Below are positions 8,165 through 16,450 of a stretch of 33,922 nucleotides of DNA, piece by piece. The notes under the pieces were generated by a model, which was not told where the DNA came from, ran no database searches, and saw nothing but the letters and a program-made list of their open reading frames with translations. How positions within the stretch are numbered: the stretch's first letter is position 1; the number at the start of each line of letters is the position of its first letter. The position numbers were made by a program, and so were the translations under genes. Source of the stretch: an uncultured Lachnospiraceae bacterium (GTDB lineage: Bacteria; Bacillota; Clostridia; Lachnospirales; Lachnospiraceae); the NCBI GenBank assembly GCA_934394615.1, contig CAKRRJ010000018.1:1-33922 (forward strand), written 5' to 3'.

Positions 8165-9790
8165 TTATTTCAGATAATCCTTCAGGCCGCCCCACTGTTC
8201 CTCAAAGATACCCGGGTCCATCTCTTTTAAATCCGGGGAGATGACCGGAGTAAATCCGAGGTGATCCAGAACATCTTTCTGCAGGTCGATACCAGGCGCG
8301 ATCTCAATTAAGGTCATCTTGTGGTCGATCAGCTGGAATACGGCACGCTCGGTCACATACAGAACTTCCTGGTTGTCCGGTGCGTACTGTCCTGCGAAAG
8401 TAATCTGTCCAACCTTCTCCACAAACTTCTGGATGGTGCCCTCTTCCACGATTTCCAGCTTGCCGCCGCCGACTTTCACTTTTGCCTTGCCCATCAGAGT
8501 TCCTGCAAAAATTACTTTCGGAGTTGCAGCAGTGATATCGATGAATCCGCCAGGTCCGGTCAGGCGCTTGCCCATACGGCTTACGTTGTTGTTTCCGTCG
8601 CCATCGACTTCGCCGATGCCAAGGCAGGTCATGTTCAGGCCGCCGCCGCTGATTAAGTCAAACATCTCGTGAGGAGACAGGATGGATTCCGGGTTGTATG
8701 CGCTTCCGAAACTCGGCAGTGCAGACGGAACACCGCCGACCATACCGCTCTCGGTACTCATGGTCACATCCTCGATGAGGCCTTCCTCCGCTACAACTTT
8801 CGCGATATCAGCCGGCATGCCGACGCCAAGGTTGATCAGGTCGCCCTTTCTTAACTCCATAGCGCAGCGTCTGCAGACAACCTTTCTCTCGTCGAACGGA
8901 AGCGGCTGAATGCTGTCTAACGGAATCTTGATCTGTCCGGAGTAGGACGGCTCCCAGTAAGTACCCTCAGCCTGCCAGCAGGATTTCGGGTCTTTTGCCT
9001 GTACCACATAATCTACCAGCTTGCCCGGGATCTTGACATCCTTTGGATTTAAGGTATCTTTCTTTGCCAGGTACTCAACCTGAACAATAACGATACCGCC
9101 GTTGTTCTTGACTGCGGTCGCAACCTCAAAGCCCTCATTTACAACGCTCTCATGCGCAAAGGAGATGTTTCCGTTTTCATCTGCGATGGTTCCGCGCAGC
9201 AGAGCTACGTCACACTTGAAGGACGGGTAGAACAGATACTCTTCGCCGTTAAACTCCACCAGTTTTACGACCTCATCGGTGGTCTCACAGTCGTTCATGC
9301 GTCCGCCTTCCACACGCGGGTCTACGAAGGTACCAAGGCCGGTCTTGGTGATAAGTCCCGGACGGCCTGCGGCACACTCTCTCCAGAGGTTGATGATGAC
9401 GCCCTGCGGCAGGCAGTGAGTCTCAATCTTATTCTGGCGTGCCTGATCGCAAAGTGTGAATGCGCTTCCGATATGGGCGCTGGTCCATTTGGTGATGAGT
9501 CCCGGTCCTGCCTCACCAAAACGGGTAACACCACGGTTTCCATGCTCAGTATCCGGCTCCGGAAGCGGGTTTCTGTCCCAGCCGTTGAACTTGTTGCCGT
9601 AACCCCAGTCACCAAGCGCACTTGCCTGCTTTAAGTTTAAGTCGCACGGATGTCCGGTCTCTGCGAAGTTATCGCGGATCGCGCAGGCAACCTCCTCCGG
9701 CCATCCGGAAAGGCCCATGCCTGCAACACCGATGGTTGCGTGGTCCGGGATCAGCTGTGCTGCTTCTTTCGCAGTAATAAACTTAGCCAT
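8165..9790 (-). CDS. Family I CoA-transferase (YdiF / propionate CoA-transferase type)
   Basis: A 541-residue fused alpha-beta CoA-transferase. The N-terminal half starts MAKFITAKEAAQLIPDHATIG with GVAGMGLSGWPEEV; the C-terminal half has DLINLGVGMPADIAKVV and TMSTESGMVGGVP, where Glu347 is the expected catalytic residue that forms the glutamyl-CoA thioester. Relatives transfer CoA from acetyl-CoA or another donor to short-chain or 3-oxo acids in the cytosol. The ATG at 9790 has an AGGAGG site ten bases upstream; the 13-residue upstream extension has none. It is a single-gene unit, terminated at 8105-8146, with a strong promoter overlapped by PadR-type boxes. Having both a family I and a family III CoA-transferase nearby suggests two activation steps, or donor regeneration, in one pathway. 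Confidence 0.92.
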   Translation of the reverse strand: MAKFITAKEAAQLIPDHATIGVAGMGLSGWPEEVACAIRDNFAETGHPCDLNLKQASALGDWGYGNKFNGWDRNPLPEPDTEHGNRGVTRFGEAGPGLITKWTSAHIGSAFTLCDQARQNKIETHCLPQGVIINLWRECAAGRPGLITKTGLGTFVDPRVEGGRMNDCETTDEVVKLVEFNGEEYLFYPSFKCDVALLRGTIADENGNISFAHESVVNEGFEVATAVKNNGGIVIVQVEYLAKKDTLNPKDVKIPGKLVDYVVQAKDPKSCWQAEGTYWEPSYSGQIKIPLDSIQPLPFDERKVVCRRCAMELRKGDLINLGVGMPADIAKVVAEEGLIEDVTMSTESGMVGGVPSALPSFGSAYNPESILSPHEMFDLISGGGLNMTCLGIGEVDGDGNNNVSRMGKRLTGPGGFIDITAATPKVIFAGTLMGKAKVKVGGGKLEIVEEGTIQKFVEKVGQITFAGQYAPDNQEVLYVTERAVFQLIDHKMTLIEIAPGIDLQKDVLDHLGFTPVISPDLKEMDPGIFEEQWGGLKDYLK

Positions 9791-9836
9791 AATAAAAATA
9801 CCTCCTCTTTCAATTGGCTTCCTGATCAACCAAATG

Positions 9837-9864
9837 ATAATACGTTATTTTCTTAACGTATTAT
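9837..9864. promoter_or_regulatory. 11-bp perfect inverted repeat at the CoA-transferase transcription start
   Basis: Arms ATAATACGTTA (9837-9847) and TAACGTATTAT (9854-9864) flank six bases. The right arm overlaps the -10 box and the left arm lies at or just after the expected start point. It could be a separate operator or a hairpin at the mRNA 5' end. It does not match the ATGT-N8-ACAT pattern next to it. Confidence 0.6.
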
Positions 9865-9888
9865 ACCATGTATTAAAGAACATGTAAA
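9860..9888 (-). promoter_or_regulatory. Strong promoter of the family I CoA-transferase
   Basis: On the minus strand: TTTACA (9883-9888), exactly 17 nt, TATAAT (9860-9865). The -35 box and the spacer are covered by the two overlapping PadR-type boxes, a layout expected of direct repression. Confidence 0.8.
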
Positions 9889-9897
9889 TATATACAT
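9868..9897. promoter_or_regulatory. Two overlapping PadR-type operator boxes
   Basis: ATGT-N8-ACAT occurs at 9868-9883 and again at 9882-9897, sharing two bases (ATGT-N8-ACATGT-N8-ACAT). ATGT-N8-ACAT is the dyad reported for several PadR-family repressors. The boxes cover the -35 and spacer of the CoA-transferase promoter, and the padR-like gene is divergent next door. Binding is inferred. Confidence 0.75.
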
Positions 9898-9987
9898 GTA
9901 AAGTCTGATTTTTTTCAGCGTATTCCACGATTTCGATTCTTCCTTTTTGTGAAATATACATGACAAATCATTTTGTTGTTTTTCATT

Positions 9988-10016
9988 TTGAATTTTTATG
10001 TTAAAATTTACATATT
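9988..10016 (+). promoter_or_regulatory. PadR-type box inside the likely promoter of the PadR gene
   Basis: A third ATGT-N8-ACAT dyad lies at 9998-10013. It falls inside a possible promoter, TTGAAT (9988-9993) and CATATT (10011-10016) spaced by 17. This is the expected arrangement for PadR autorepression. The dyad is clear; the promoter boxes are only moderately good. Confidence 0.6.
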
Positions 10017-10129
10017 GATTATTACAGGTTCAGATTTTCATCCAGCTGCATTCTATCGGAAAAAGCTGGTTTTCAGTTGGGGCATCGCAAAAGAGGCCCG
10101 ATATTTTCTCATACAGGAGGATCGTTCAT

Positions 10130-10687
10130 ATGCGAACATTAAAATATGCCATTCTGGGACTTATTAACCGGGAGCCCATGACCGGCTACGATATCACCCG
10201 GGAATTTAACAGCAACAACCTTGCAAACTTCTGGTACGCCAAGCACAGCCAGGTGTATCCGGAGCTCAGCCGCCTTATGGAGGAAGGGCTCGTCACCTGC
10301 GAAGTCATCATCCAGGGCGAAAAGCTGGAGAAAAAGCTCTACTCCATCACCGAGACCGGAAAGGCCCAGCTTCAGGAATGGCTCATGAAAGACGAGCCGT
10401 TAGAGGCAACCCCGAAAGATGTATTCCGCCTGCGCATGTACTTTTCCGATTTCATGACGCCGGAAGAGCTCCGGATTCATCTGACAAACCAGCTCCAGAA
10501 ACATGTACTGAAGGAACAGCACCTGTCCGAGATGATGCTGGAGCACCACAATAACACGGCTCCGGCCATCGGAACCCGCGAGTTTGGAGATTTTATGGTC
10601 CTGGAAGGCGCCATCATGCGTGAAAAATCCTACATTGACTGGATCAAAGACTGCTTAAGCCGCTGCTCCGCATCGTCCGAGGACTGA
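10130..10687 (+). CDS. PadR-family transcriptional repressor
   Basis: A 185-residue protein with the PadR winged helix in residues 1-80: MRTLKYAILGLINREPMTGYDI, then FWYAKHSQVYPELSRLMEEGLV and KKLYSITETGKAQLQEWL. The rest (about 90-180) is the helical C-terminal dimerization domain of the longer (Vir_act_alpha_C-like) subgroup. PadR proteins are usually repressors relieved by a small acid or drug. Start: ATG at 10130 with AGGAGG nine bases upstream. Three matching dyads in the region shared with the CoA-transferase argue that it represses that gene and itself. Its last 58 bp overlap the 3' end of the converging DUF4125 gene. Confidence 0.92.
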   Translation: MRTLKYAILGLINREPMTGYDITREFNSNNLANFWYAKHSQVYPELSRLMEEGLVTCEVIIQGEKLEKKLYSITETGKAQLQEWLMKDEPLEATPKDVFRLRMYFSDFMTPEELRIHLTNQLQKHVLKEQHLSEMMLEHHNNTAPAIGTREFGDFMVLEGAIMREKSYIDWIKDCLSRCSASSED

Positions 10688-11289
10688 TAGCCGTAACAGC
10701 GCGCCATATAATCCATGGTGAAAGCCTCCGGGTGGTCTTCCTGCTTTTCCAGTGCTTCCAGGCAGGTTTTCAGACACCGGAGCGTTTTTTCCGAATATGT
10801 CGACAGCTCCCCCATCGCGTAGGTTTCTATCGAGGCCTCCCCGGGAGCTGCTTCTGTTTTTCTCACGGCACGGCCTCTTCCGCCAAAAAGCGGATGTGTC
10901 CTGTGAAACCGTTCCATCCACCTTGTCTGCAGCGCTGTCAGTTCCGATACCAGCATTCTCTTTTCTTCCGAAAGCACCGGAAGCCGGTCCGCGATCTGCT
11001 CATATTCTTCCGGACATGTATCCTGCATCATGTAGCCGTATTTTTCCGTCAGAAGGTTCCGGCCTTCCCGCTGCGCCTGTTCCAGATCTTCCCTGTAAGA
11101 TTCCAGGCTCTCCCTGTCCCAGATGGAAAACTGGCTCCGCCGCATAATGTCAAAGGTCTCCCAGTCATCCTGGCATCCCGCCCGGCCGCCCGCGTTCGAC
11201 ACGCGGTCAAACATGGCCCACTCCCTCGCGACAATGTCCTGGATCACCACATTCTGCTCCTGCTCTGTTATTTCTGTTTTCTGCTGCAT
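10630..11289 (-). CDS. DUF4125-family protein
   Basis: A 219-residue soluble protein. The segment VAREWAMFDRVSNAGGRAGCQDDWETFDIMRRSQFSIW is the hallmark of the DUF4125 family (PF13526 type); the rest is charged and helical. No function is established. It follows the DUF4037 gene by about 120 bp on the same strand and ends the module A transcription unit. Start is either the ATG at 11289 or a TTG at 11295; AGGAG lies 11 and 5 bases upstream respectively, so the choice is not settled. The last 58 bp are antisense to the end of the PadR gene. Family assignment is from memory of the motif; the link to glycyl radical enzymes is contextual. Confidence 0.78.
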   Translation of the reverse strand: MQQKTEITEQEQNVVIQDIVAREWAMFDRVSNAGGRAGCQDDWETFDIMRRSQFSIWDRESLESYREDLEQAQREGRNLLTEKYGYMMQDTCPEEYEQIADRLPVLSEEKRMLVSELTALQTRWMERFHRTHPLFGGRGRAVRKTEAAPGEASIETYAMGELSTYSEKTLRCLKTCLEALEKQEDHPEAFTMDYMARCYGYQSSDDAEQRLKQSLIQSM

Positions 11290-11409
11290 ATCCAATGCTT
11301 CTCCTGTCTCTGTGTTTCCTGTAATCTATGTTCTTTCGTAACTGCTCAGTCCCCTCACAGCTACGTTCTTTCTAAACTGCACCGGATCACCACTTTCTGC
11401 GTATTGCCG

Positions 11410-12438
11410 CTATCCGTACAGCCACGGCAGCCCAGCGATCTGCGGATCCCGGATCTGCCTCATCAGTTCATCGAGGCTGTTCTGCAAAAACGGATCGGTA
11501 TGGCGGATCAGCCCCTGCCGCTGCCATTCTTCCGAAATAAGGCGGCAGATGGTTTCCACCGTTTCCTGTTTCTGCTCCCAGAATTCCTGAATGACACGTT
11601 TTCCAGGCACACTCTGCGATTTCTGGCAAACCACTCCGCCTGTCTCTTCCAGATTTTCCATCTGCCCCTGGCCTGTCATCCCGCCAAACTGCGGGGCCAT
11701 CAGTTCCGCAAACATGTTCTTCGTCTCTCCAAGGATTTCCAGTTCTCCCAGTCCCCGGTGCATCCACTTGTAAAACGGCGCATAACGGTGGTTCAGCAGA
11801 TAGATCAGTACCATTCCATGACGCGCAAACTCTGCAAGCGCAAGTCCTGCTGCCACGTATTCCCCCCGCTTTACACACCGCGGCAGGTTATACTGCCCCG
11901 CCTGCGACATATTCGCCGCCCGCGCTGCCATCTTTTTGATGCGCACATCCTCCGGGTGTCCCTGTTTTAAGCGGTTCCGGATTTCCAGGAACCTGCCCTC
12001 TCCTGTCTCAAAAACCGCGCCGTTCGTTGCCACCGCCAGATAGCTGTCGGGCAGGTTCAGCCACGCCATCAGCGTCTGCGGGCCATTCGGATCTCCCAGA
12101 AAATGACGATAAAATTCTCCCGTCTCCCACACGCCAATGCGGTGTCCGGTCAGACGGTTATCGCGCCGCGCCGGCATTCCCTCAAAAAAGGCAGGGAGTG
12201 CCTCATATTCTGCTATGAGGCGCTCCCCGATCTCGTCCATGACCTCCCGGTCCAGCCACATGCAAAACGCCGGACCGAAATCATGGTCTTTTGAAATTTC
12301 ATCATCAAATCCGAAGCATTCCGAACCTTCCCCGCACAAGCCCACGGTAATATGCGGCGCGTACGTTCCAAACTGCTCCTGAATCATAACACGTCCATAT
12401 TCCAAATAATAGTTTCTTGCCAGGTCAAGTCCCTTCAT
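11410..12438 (-). CDS. DUF4037-family nucleotidyltransferase-fold protein
   Basis: A 342-residue soluble protein. Near the N-terminus it has GLCGEGSECFGFDDEISKDHD: a Gly-Ser pair (38-39) followed by Asp51-His-Asp53, which resembles the GS...DxD metal and nucleotide site of DNA polymerase beta-type nucleotidyltransferases. DUF4037 proteins share this signature and have no settled substrate. The remainder is helical, ending PFLQNSLDELMRQIRDPQIAGLPWLYG. It begins 18 bp after the MatC-like gene, so the two are probably co-transcribed. The ATG at 12438 has only a modest AAGGGA site. A role in adenylylating or otherwise modifying a protein or small molecule of the GRE pathway is a speculation supported only by the motif. 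Confidence 0.78.
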   Translation of the reverse strand: MKGLDLARNYYLEYGRVMIQEQFGTYAPHITVGLCGEGSECFGFDDEISKDHDFGPAFCMWLDREVMDEIGERLIAEYEALPAFFEGMPARRDNRLTGHRIGVWETGEFYRHFLGDPNGPQTLMAWLNLPDSYLAVATNGAVFETGEGRFLEIRNRLKQGHPEDVRIKKMAARAANMSQAGQYNLPRCVKRGEYVAAGLALAEFARHGMVLIYLLNHRYAPFYKWMHRGLGELEILGETKNMFAELMAPQFGGMTGQGQMENLEETGGVVCQKSQSVPGKRVIQEFWEQKQETVETICRLISEEWQRQGLIRHTDPFLQNSLDELMRQIRDPQIAGLPWLYG

Positions 12439-12456
12439 ATCATCTTCCCTTCTGAG

Positions 12457-13758
12457 TTATGCTCCGAAGATATTAAACAGTCCAGCCTCTGCCGCAACAA
12501 TCGTGATAAGCGGAATGATCAGCGCGATAATAATCATCTTGTTGGACAGAAGTTCTTTCTGGTCTTCATACGGGTTTGCCGCGATACAAACTGCGCCGCC
12601 GGTTGAGAACGGAGAACAGGAAGTTGCAAGTCCGCCGAAGAATATGCAGGTGTACAGCGCGATCGGATTCAGTCCCAGTCCGCCTGCCAGTGCCGGTACC
12701 ATCGGGTACATGAGCGGCATAACGGTAGAAGTAGAGCTGGAGAAGAAGCTTAAGAACGCTGCAAACAGTACGATTGCGCCCGGAACCAGTGCTCTCGGGA
12801 TGCTGCTGGTGAGTACACCGGAGATAAACTCTACCAGACCTGCCTCGGTAGCAACCTTAATTAAGGAATACACACCCACGATCATCACAATGGTGCTGAT
12901 CGGAATTTTGCGGATGACGGTTTTCTCATTGCCAAGCTTTAAGATTGCGCACAGCAGAGCGCCAAGCATCATGATAACCTGCGGCTGGCAGAGCTGGTTT
13001 AAGGTCTTTAATGCCGGAACGCCTTTGATCCAGGTGTTTAAGATCGGCGGTACTACCATTAAGAAGAATGCCACGATCAGAATGCTGAACGTCTTGCTCT
13101 GAACTTCATTGAACTTCGGTGCTGCTTCCTTCATGCTGACGGTGCCCGCCTTATGGCCTTTCAGCGCGAAATAGAAGATCACAATGATGATCAGCGTAAT
13201 GATGCAGCAGTTGAACCAGATCTTTAAGGACCAGTCCATGGTCATAACCTCATCGATGTTGTTCGCAATGATCAGGTTCTTGGAAATGCTTCCGCCGTAG
13301 CCGTTGTACGGGTTGTTGGATCCGATCAGGTTTCCGAAGGTGATCGCGATCGCGGTCAGAACCGGATTTACACCAGCGGTTGCTGCCATAACGAATGCGA
13401 ACGGGCCAACAATAGCCGGAGTGGAAGCGCCTGCGCCCAGGCCGCCAACGATTGCGGATACTGCCGCGATCGCGAACGGAACCAGTTTCGCGTTGCCGCC
13501 CATTGCGTGGAGCAGTTTCTGTCCCAACACATTCATAGTGCCATTCTCCGTTGCGTAGTTAAAGAACAGAGAAATGGATAACAGGTAAAATACGATGGTA
13601 GTCGGCCAGAAGTTAATGACATCCGATGCCTTCATTCCCATCACACAGATACCGATGACAAACGCAAACCCCATTGCGATGATACCGGTATTCAGCTTGA
13701 ATTTCCATCCAACCAGAATGGAAATCACGATTGCAATGATACACAGCCACAAAGCCAT
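12457..13758 (-). CDS. MatC-like dicarboxylate carrier (module A)
   Basis: A 433-residue membrane protein with about twelve segments. The N-terminus, CIIAIVISILVGWKFKLNTGI, and the spacing of glycine-rich re-entrant regions (SPFSTGGAV near 385) match the MatC / ion-transporter superfamily of dicarboxylate carriers, which includes malonate carriers. It has a close paralogue in module B (19429-20724), also with SPFSTGGAI. A terminator lies between GRE1 and this gene, and it has its own promoter, so its expression can differ from GRE1. ATG at 13758 with AAGGGGGA upstream. Cargo is presumably a carboxylate used or made by the GRE route. Confidence 0.78.
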   Translation of the reverse strand: MALWLCIIAIVISILVGWKFKLNTGIIAMGFAFVIGICVMGMKASDVINFWPTTIVFYLLSISLFFNYATENGTMNVLGQKLLHAMGGNAKLVPFAIAAVSAIVGGLGAGASTPAIVGPFAFVMAATAGVNPVLTAIAITFGNLIGSNNPYNGYGGSISKNLIIANNIDEVMTMDWSLKIWFNCCIITLIIIVIFYFALKGHKAGTVSMKEAAPKFNEVQSKTFSILIVAFFLMVVPPILNTWIKGVPALKTLNQLCQPQVIMMLGALLCAILKLGNEKTVIRKIPISTIVMIVGVYSLIKVATEAGLVEFISGVLTSSIPRALVPGAIVLFAAFLSFFSSSTSTVMPLMYPMVPALAGGLGLNPIALYTCIFFGGLATSCSPFSTGGAVCIAANPYEDQKELLSNKMIIIALIIPLITIVAAEAGLFNIFGA

Positions 13759-13797
13759 AACAAATCCCCCTTTGTCTTGTCGTTTTCGATTAGCCTA

Positions 13798-13827
13798 ACT
13801 ATAGCATTTCCGTGCGATGTTCGACAA
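13798..13827 (-). promoter_or_regulatory. Promoter of the MatC-like gene
   Basis: On the minus strand: TTGTCG (13822-13827), 18 nt, TATAGT (13798-13803). The -35 is imperfect, consistent with activation. Confidence 0.55.
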
Positions 13828-13833
13828 TCTTTT

Positions 13834-13868
13834 CACATAAAATGAAAATTATGTGTGCATGAAGCACA
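13834..13868. promoter_or_regulatory. Inverted repeats upstream of the MatC-like promoter
   Basis: Two dyads lie just upstream of the -35 box: CACATAA-N8-TTATGTG (13834-13855) and TGTGC-N5-GCACA (13854-13868). Their position suits an activator. The second resembles the TGTGCA half-sites found beside the other PucR-type regulators. Confidence 0.45.
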
Positions 13869-13915
13869 GAGGAGAATTTTAAGATTGTGCACGAAACCCA
13901 ACCAATCCAATCGTT

Positions 13916-13957
13916 AAAAACGGGGGCAATCGCAAAATTGATTCTTGCGACTGCCCC
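13916..13957 (-). terminator. Intrinsic terminator after GRE1
   Basis: Read on the minus strand, 13957 to 13916: GGGGCAGTCGCAA, a nine-base loop, TTGCGATTGCCCCC, then GTTTTT. The stem has one G-U pair and the U-run follows directly. It begins 15 bp after the GRE1 stop codon and separates GRE1 from the MatC-like gene. Confidence 0.85.
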
Positions 13958-13971
13958 TCCCATTTAAAATC

Positions 13972-16374
13972 TTACAGAGTATGTTCGGTGCGGTTGATGA
14001 CCTCTTCCTGCATGGATTCATTCAGCTGTACAAAGTACGCGCTGTAGCCTGCGATGCGGACTACGAGATCGCGGTGATCTGCCGGATGCTCTTTTGCGTC
14101 GATGAGGGTCTCTTTTGCTACTACATTGAACTGGACATGCTTTCCGCCATTTGTTAAGTAGGTGCGGATCAGGGAAGCCAGTTTCTCCATATCGCTCTCG
14201 CTCTTTAACGCAGACGGATGGAACTTCATGTTCAGCAGAGTTGCCTGGAACGGATCCTGGTCTACTTTCATCGCAGACTGCAGCACTGCCAGCGGACCGT
14301 GGGTATCCATGCCCTGCATCGGGCTCATGGTTCCATCTGCCAGAAGGGTGCCGGCTTTTCTGCCGTCCGGCGTTGCTCCGGTCAAGAGGCCGCCCGGCTG
14401 ATGGCTGGTGATGGAAATGCCACACGGAACGGTGGTTCCGCCGGTGATGGTCTGGAGTGTCGGGACAAAGTCAGTGAACATCTTGTAACAGCGTGCCACG
14501 ATCTCATCGACATACGGATCGTTGTTGCCGAACTTCGGCGCATCCAGGAAGTCTTTTCTCATGTCCTCGTATCCAACCCAGTCTGCTTCCAGAGCATCAT
14601 AAAGTTCCTTCAGGGTATATTTCTTTTCATCAAAGCAAAGTTTCTTGATTGCTGCCAGGGAATCGCCCACGTTGACCATGCCGATGGTGCATACAGAAGC
14701 GGTGTTATCGAATGGGATATCATGGCGGCACCAGATATCTTTTCCGCTCTCAATACCATTGTACATCAGCGCACTTCTAAGCGGATCCGGAAGCACTTCC
14801 TGAGTTACCTTCAGCTCTACGTTATTGCGCTCGCCTACGATACTTACACAGTATTTGAACTGTTTCTCCCATGCAGCAAAAAGCTCCTCGAAATCTTTGA
14901 ACTGGGTGAAGTCCCCAGTCTGGATACCAGCCAGCTCGCCATTCTTTGCATTGACGCCGTTGTGGCGGAACAGATCGAAGATAACAGTCATAATCGTCAT
15001 CGGAACCGGGCCCGTACGGCTCTTGCCCGGAAGGTTTGCATCCAGACAGCCAGTGATGGCGAAGTCTCTCGCATCCTCTAAGGAAACGCCATGCATGGTA
15101 AAGAACTCGGTATAACTCTCATCGCTGACAAACGCCGGCATGCTGAGTCCTGCCTTGATACACTCCACGCCCTTTAAGAGCAGGTCTTTTGGAGTAGACG
15201 GAGCCACACGCAGGGTAATGGTATGATGCGGAGTCTTTGTGATAAGCGCTGCATCCAGAAGCATGTAGCTTAAATCATTGGTTGCATCGGTTCCATCCGA
15301 TTTTACGCCGCCAATGATGAAGTTATGCCACTTCGCGAAACCAGCATTCTTCTTGCGGTTGTTCTTTCCGGAAGTACGGTTTAATTCCATGTCTTTTAAA
15401 CGCATGCAGCAGAGAAGCTCGATAGCCTCCTCTTTCGTAATGCGTCCGGCCTCGAGATCTGCCTTGTAGTACGGATACATATACTGGTCGAAACGGCCGC
15501 CCGGAAGTGTGGTACTCGGGCTGAGCATTAAGAACTGGAACCAGAAGCACTGGATTGCCTCGCGGAAAGTTCTCGGTTTATGTCTCGGAACCCACGCGCA
15601 GGTCTCTCCAATGGTCTTTAACTCTTCTTTGCGCACCGGATCCGTCTCTTTTTCTGCCATCTCAAATGCCAGTGCGGAGTAGCGGTCTGCCAGGGTGTTG
15701 ATTGCCTCAAATGCCATGACTACCGCGCGGTAATAACGGAACTTGTCGATGGATTCCGCATCGGTAAAGCGAAGCTCTTCCTGGCATTTCTTTGCCTGCT
15801 CGATGAGCGCCAGAGTACCGTTGTTTAAGATCTTGGTGTAGTCTACTAACAGAAGCACCAGGCTCGGCCCAAGGCCAAGGCCGCTCTGCGCGTAGCCGCC
15901 GCCTACACCGCGTCCCTCGGATTTGTCTTTCCACGGCGGAAGCACCAGTCCTGCCTTTAACAGCTTTAAGATCCGCTCATCTTCCTGTTCGTAGAAAATA
16001 TCGCCCTGCATGCCGATCTGGGTAGCCGGGTCATGATGCTTGTTTAACTCCTGCAGGTCTTTCTGGTCCTGCTCATCCATAATGTAGCCGTCCTCAATCA
16101 GGCTGTCAATCTCATCCTGCGTCCAGATGCCGTAGTTCGGGTCAATCTCCAGTCCCATCGGTTTCGATGCGCCAAGGCCGACGATCAGCTCATCGTCCGC
16201 GATTGCAATCGGCATCCGCTCTGCGTAGGCTTTGAGCATTTTTCCCCGCTGGATCATGGCCGGATCATGCTTGGAATGCTCCAGCACATCGGCTGTAATA
16301 CGGTATTTTTCAATACAGATCGGATAATGGTCTACAATGACACGTTTTTTTATCCGTTCGATTCTCTCATACAT
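13972..16374 (-). CDS. Glycyl radical enzyme 1, unassigned subfamily
   Basis: An 800-residue PFL-like glycyl radical enzyme. The radical site is Gly776 in VVRIAGYSAYF; the thiyl cysteine is Cys443 in ITGCLDAN. Other family landmarks: GRFDQYMYPYY (294-303), the KNAGFAKWHNFIIGGVKSDG stretch, GATPDGRKAGT and SAMKVDQDP. Most eliminating GREs have Cys-x-Glu; here it is Cys-Leu-Asp445. The position before it, usually Asn-Asp, is Ser-Asp (VSDES), and PHHTITLR replaces the usual P-N/S-x-S-x-R pattern. There is no PFL Cys-Cys pair and no decarboxylase-type extension. A paralogue with the same features is at 24441. Start ATG 16374 with AAAGGA upstream. It follows the CapA-like gene by 57 bp. The reaction is unknown; activation must come from the activase at 23168. 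Confidence 0.9.
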   Translation of the reverse strand: MYERIERIKKRVIVDHYPICIEKYRITADVLEHSKHDPAMIQRGKMLKAYAERMPIAIADDELIVGLGASKPMGLEIDPNYGIWTQDEIDSLIEDGYIMDEQDQKDLQELNKHHDPATQIGMQGDIFYEQEDERILKLLKAGLVLPPWKDKSEGRGVGGGYAQSGLGLGPSLVLLLVDYTKILNNGTLALIEQAKKCQEELRFTDAESIDKFRYYRAVVMAFEAINTLADRYSALAFEMAEKETDPVRKEELKTIGETCAWVPRHKPRTFREAIQCFWFQFLMLSPSTTLPGGRFDQYMYPYYKADLEAGRITKEEAIELLCCMRLKDMELNRTSGKNNRKKNAGFAKWHNFIIGGVKSDGTDATNDLSYMLLDAALITKTPHHTITLRVAPSTPKDLLLKGVECIKAGLSMPAFVSDESYTEFFTMHGVSLEDARDFAITGCLDANLPGKSRTGPVPMTIMTVIFDLFRHNGVNAKNGELAGIQTGDFTQFKDFEELFAAWEKQFKYCVSIVGERNNVELKVTQEVLPDPLRSALMYNGIESGKDIWCRHDIPFDNTASVCTIGMVNVGDSLAAIKKLCFDEKKYTLKELYDALEADWVGYEDMRKDFLDAPKFGNNDPYVDEIVARCYKMFTDFVPTLQTITGGTTVPCGISITSHQPGGLLTGATPDGRKAGTLLADGTMSPMQGMDTHGPLAVLQSAMKVDQDPFQATLLNMKFHPSALKSESDMEKLASLIRTYLTNGGKHVQFNVVAKETLIDAKEHPADHRDLVVRIAGYSAYFVQLNESMQEEVINRTEHTL

Positions 16375-16422
16375 AGTTTCTGTTTCCTTTCCATCTGTTA
16401 TTTTTTTCGGATCAGATAAACT

Positions 16423-16450
16423 TGTTACTGTTCACGCGTGAACAGTAACA
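16423..16450. repeat. 28-bp perfect palindrome (short form of a dispersed repeat)
   Basis: TGTTACTGTTCACG (16423-16436) is followed directly by its exact reverse complement. It overlaps the 3' end of the CapA-like gene and supplies its last codons and TGA stop. The same 5' arm, extended to 17 identical bases, starts the long element at 21924. It may form a hairpin in the CapA-GRE1 mRNA. Confidence 0.85.

Noticed and set aside
10732..11970. Long plus-strand open frame of about 410 codons
   Set aside because: It lies antisense to the DUF4125 and DUF4037 genes, which have recognizable family motifs. Its protein is rich in Pro, Arg, Cys and Phe, has no domain, and has no ribosome site.
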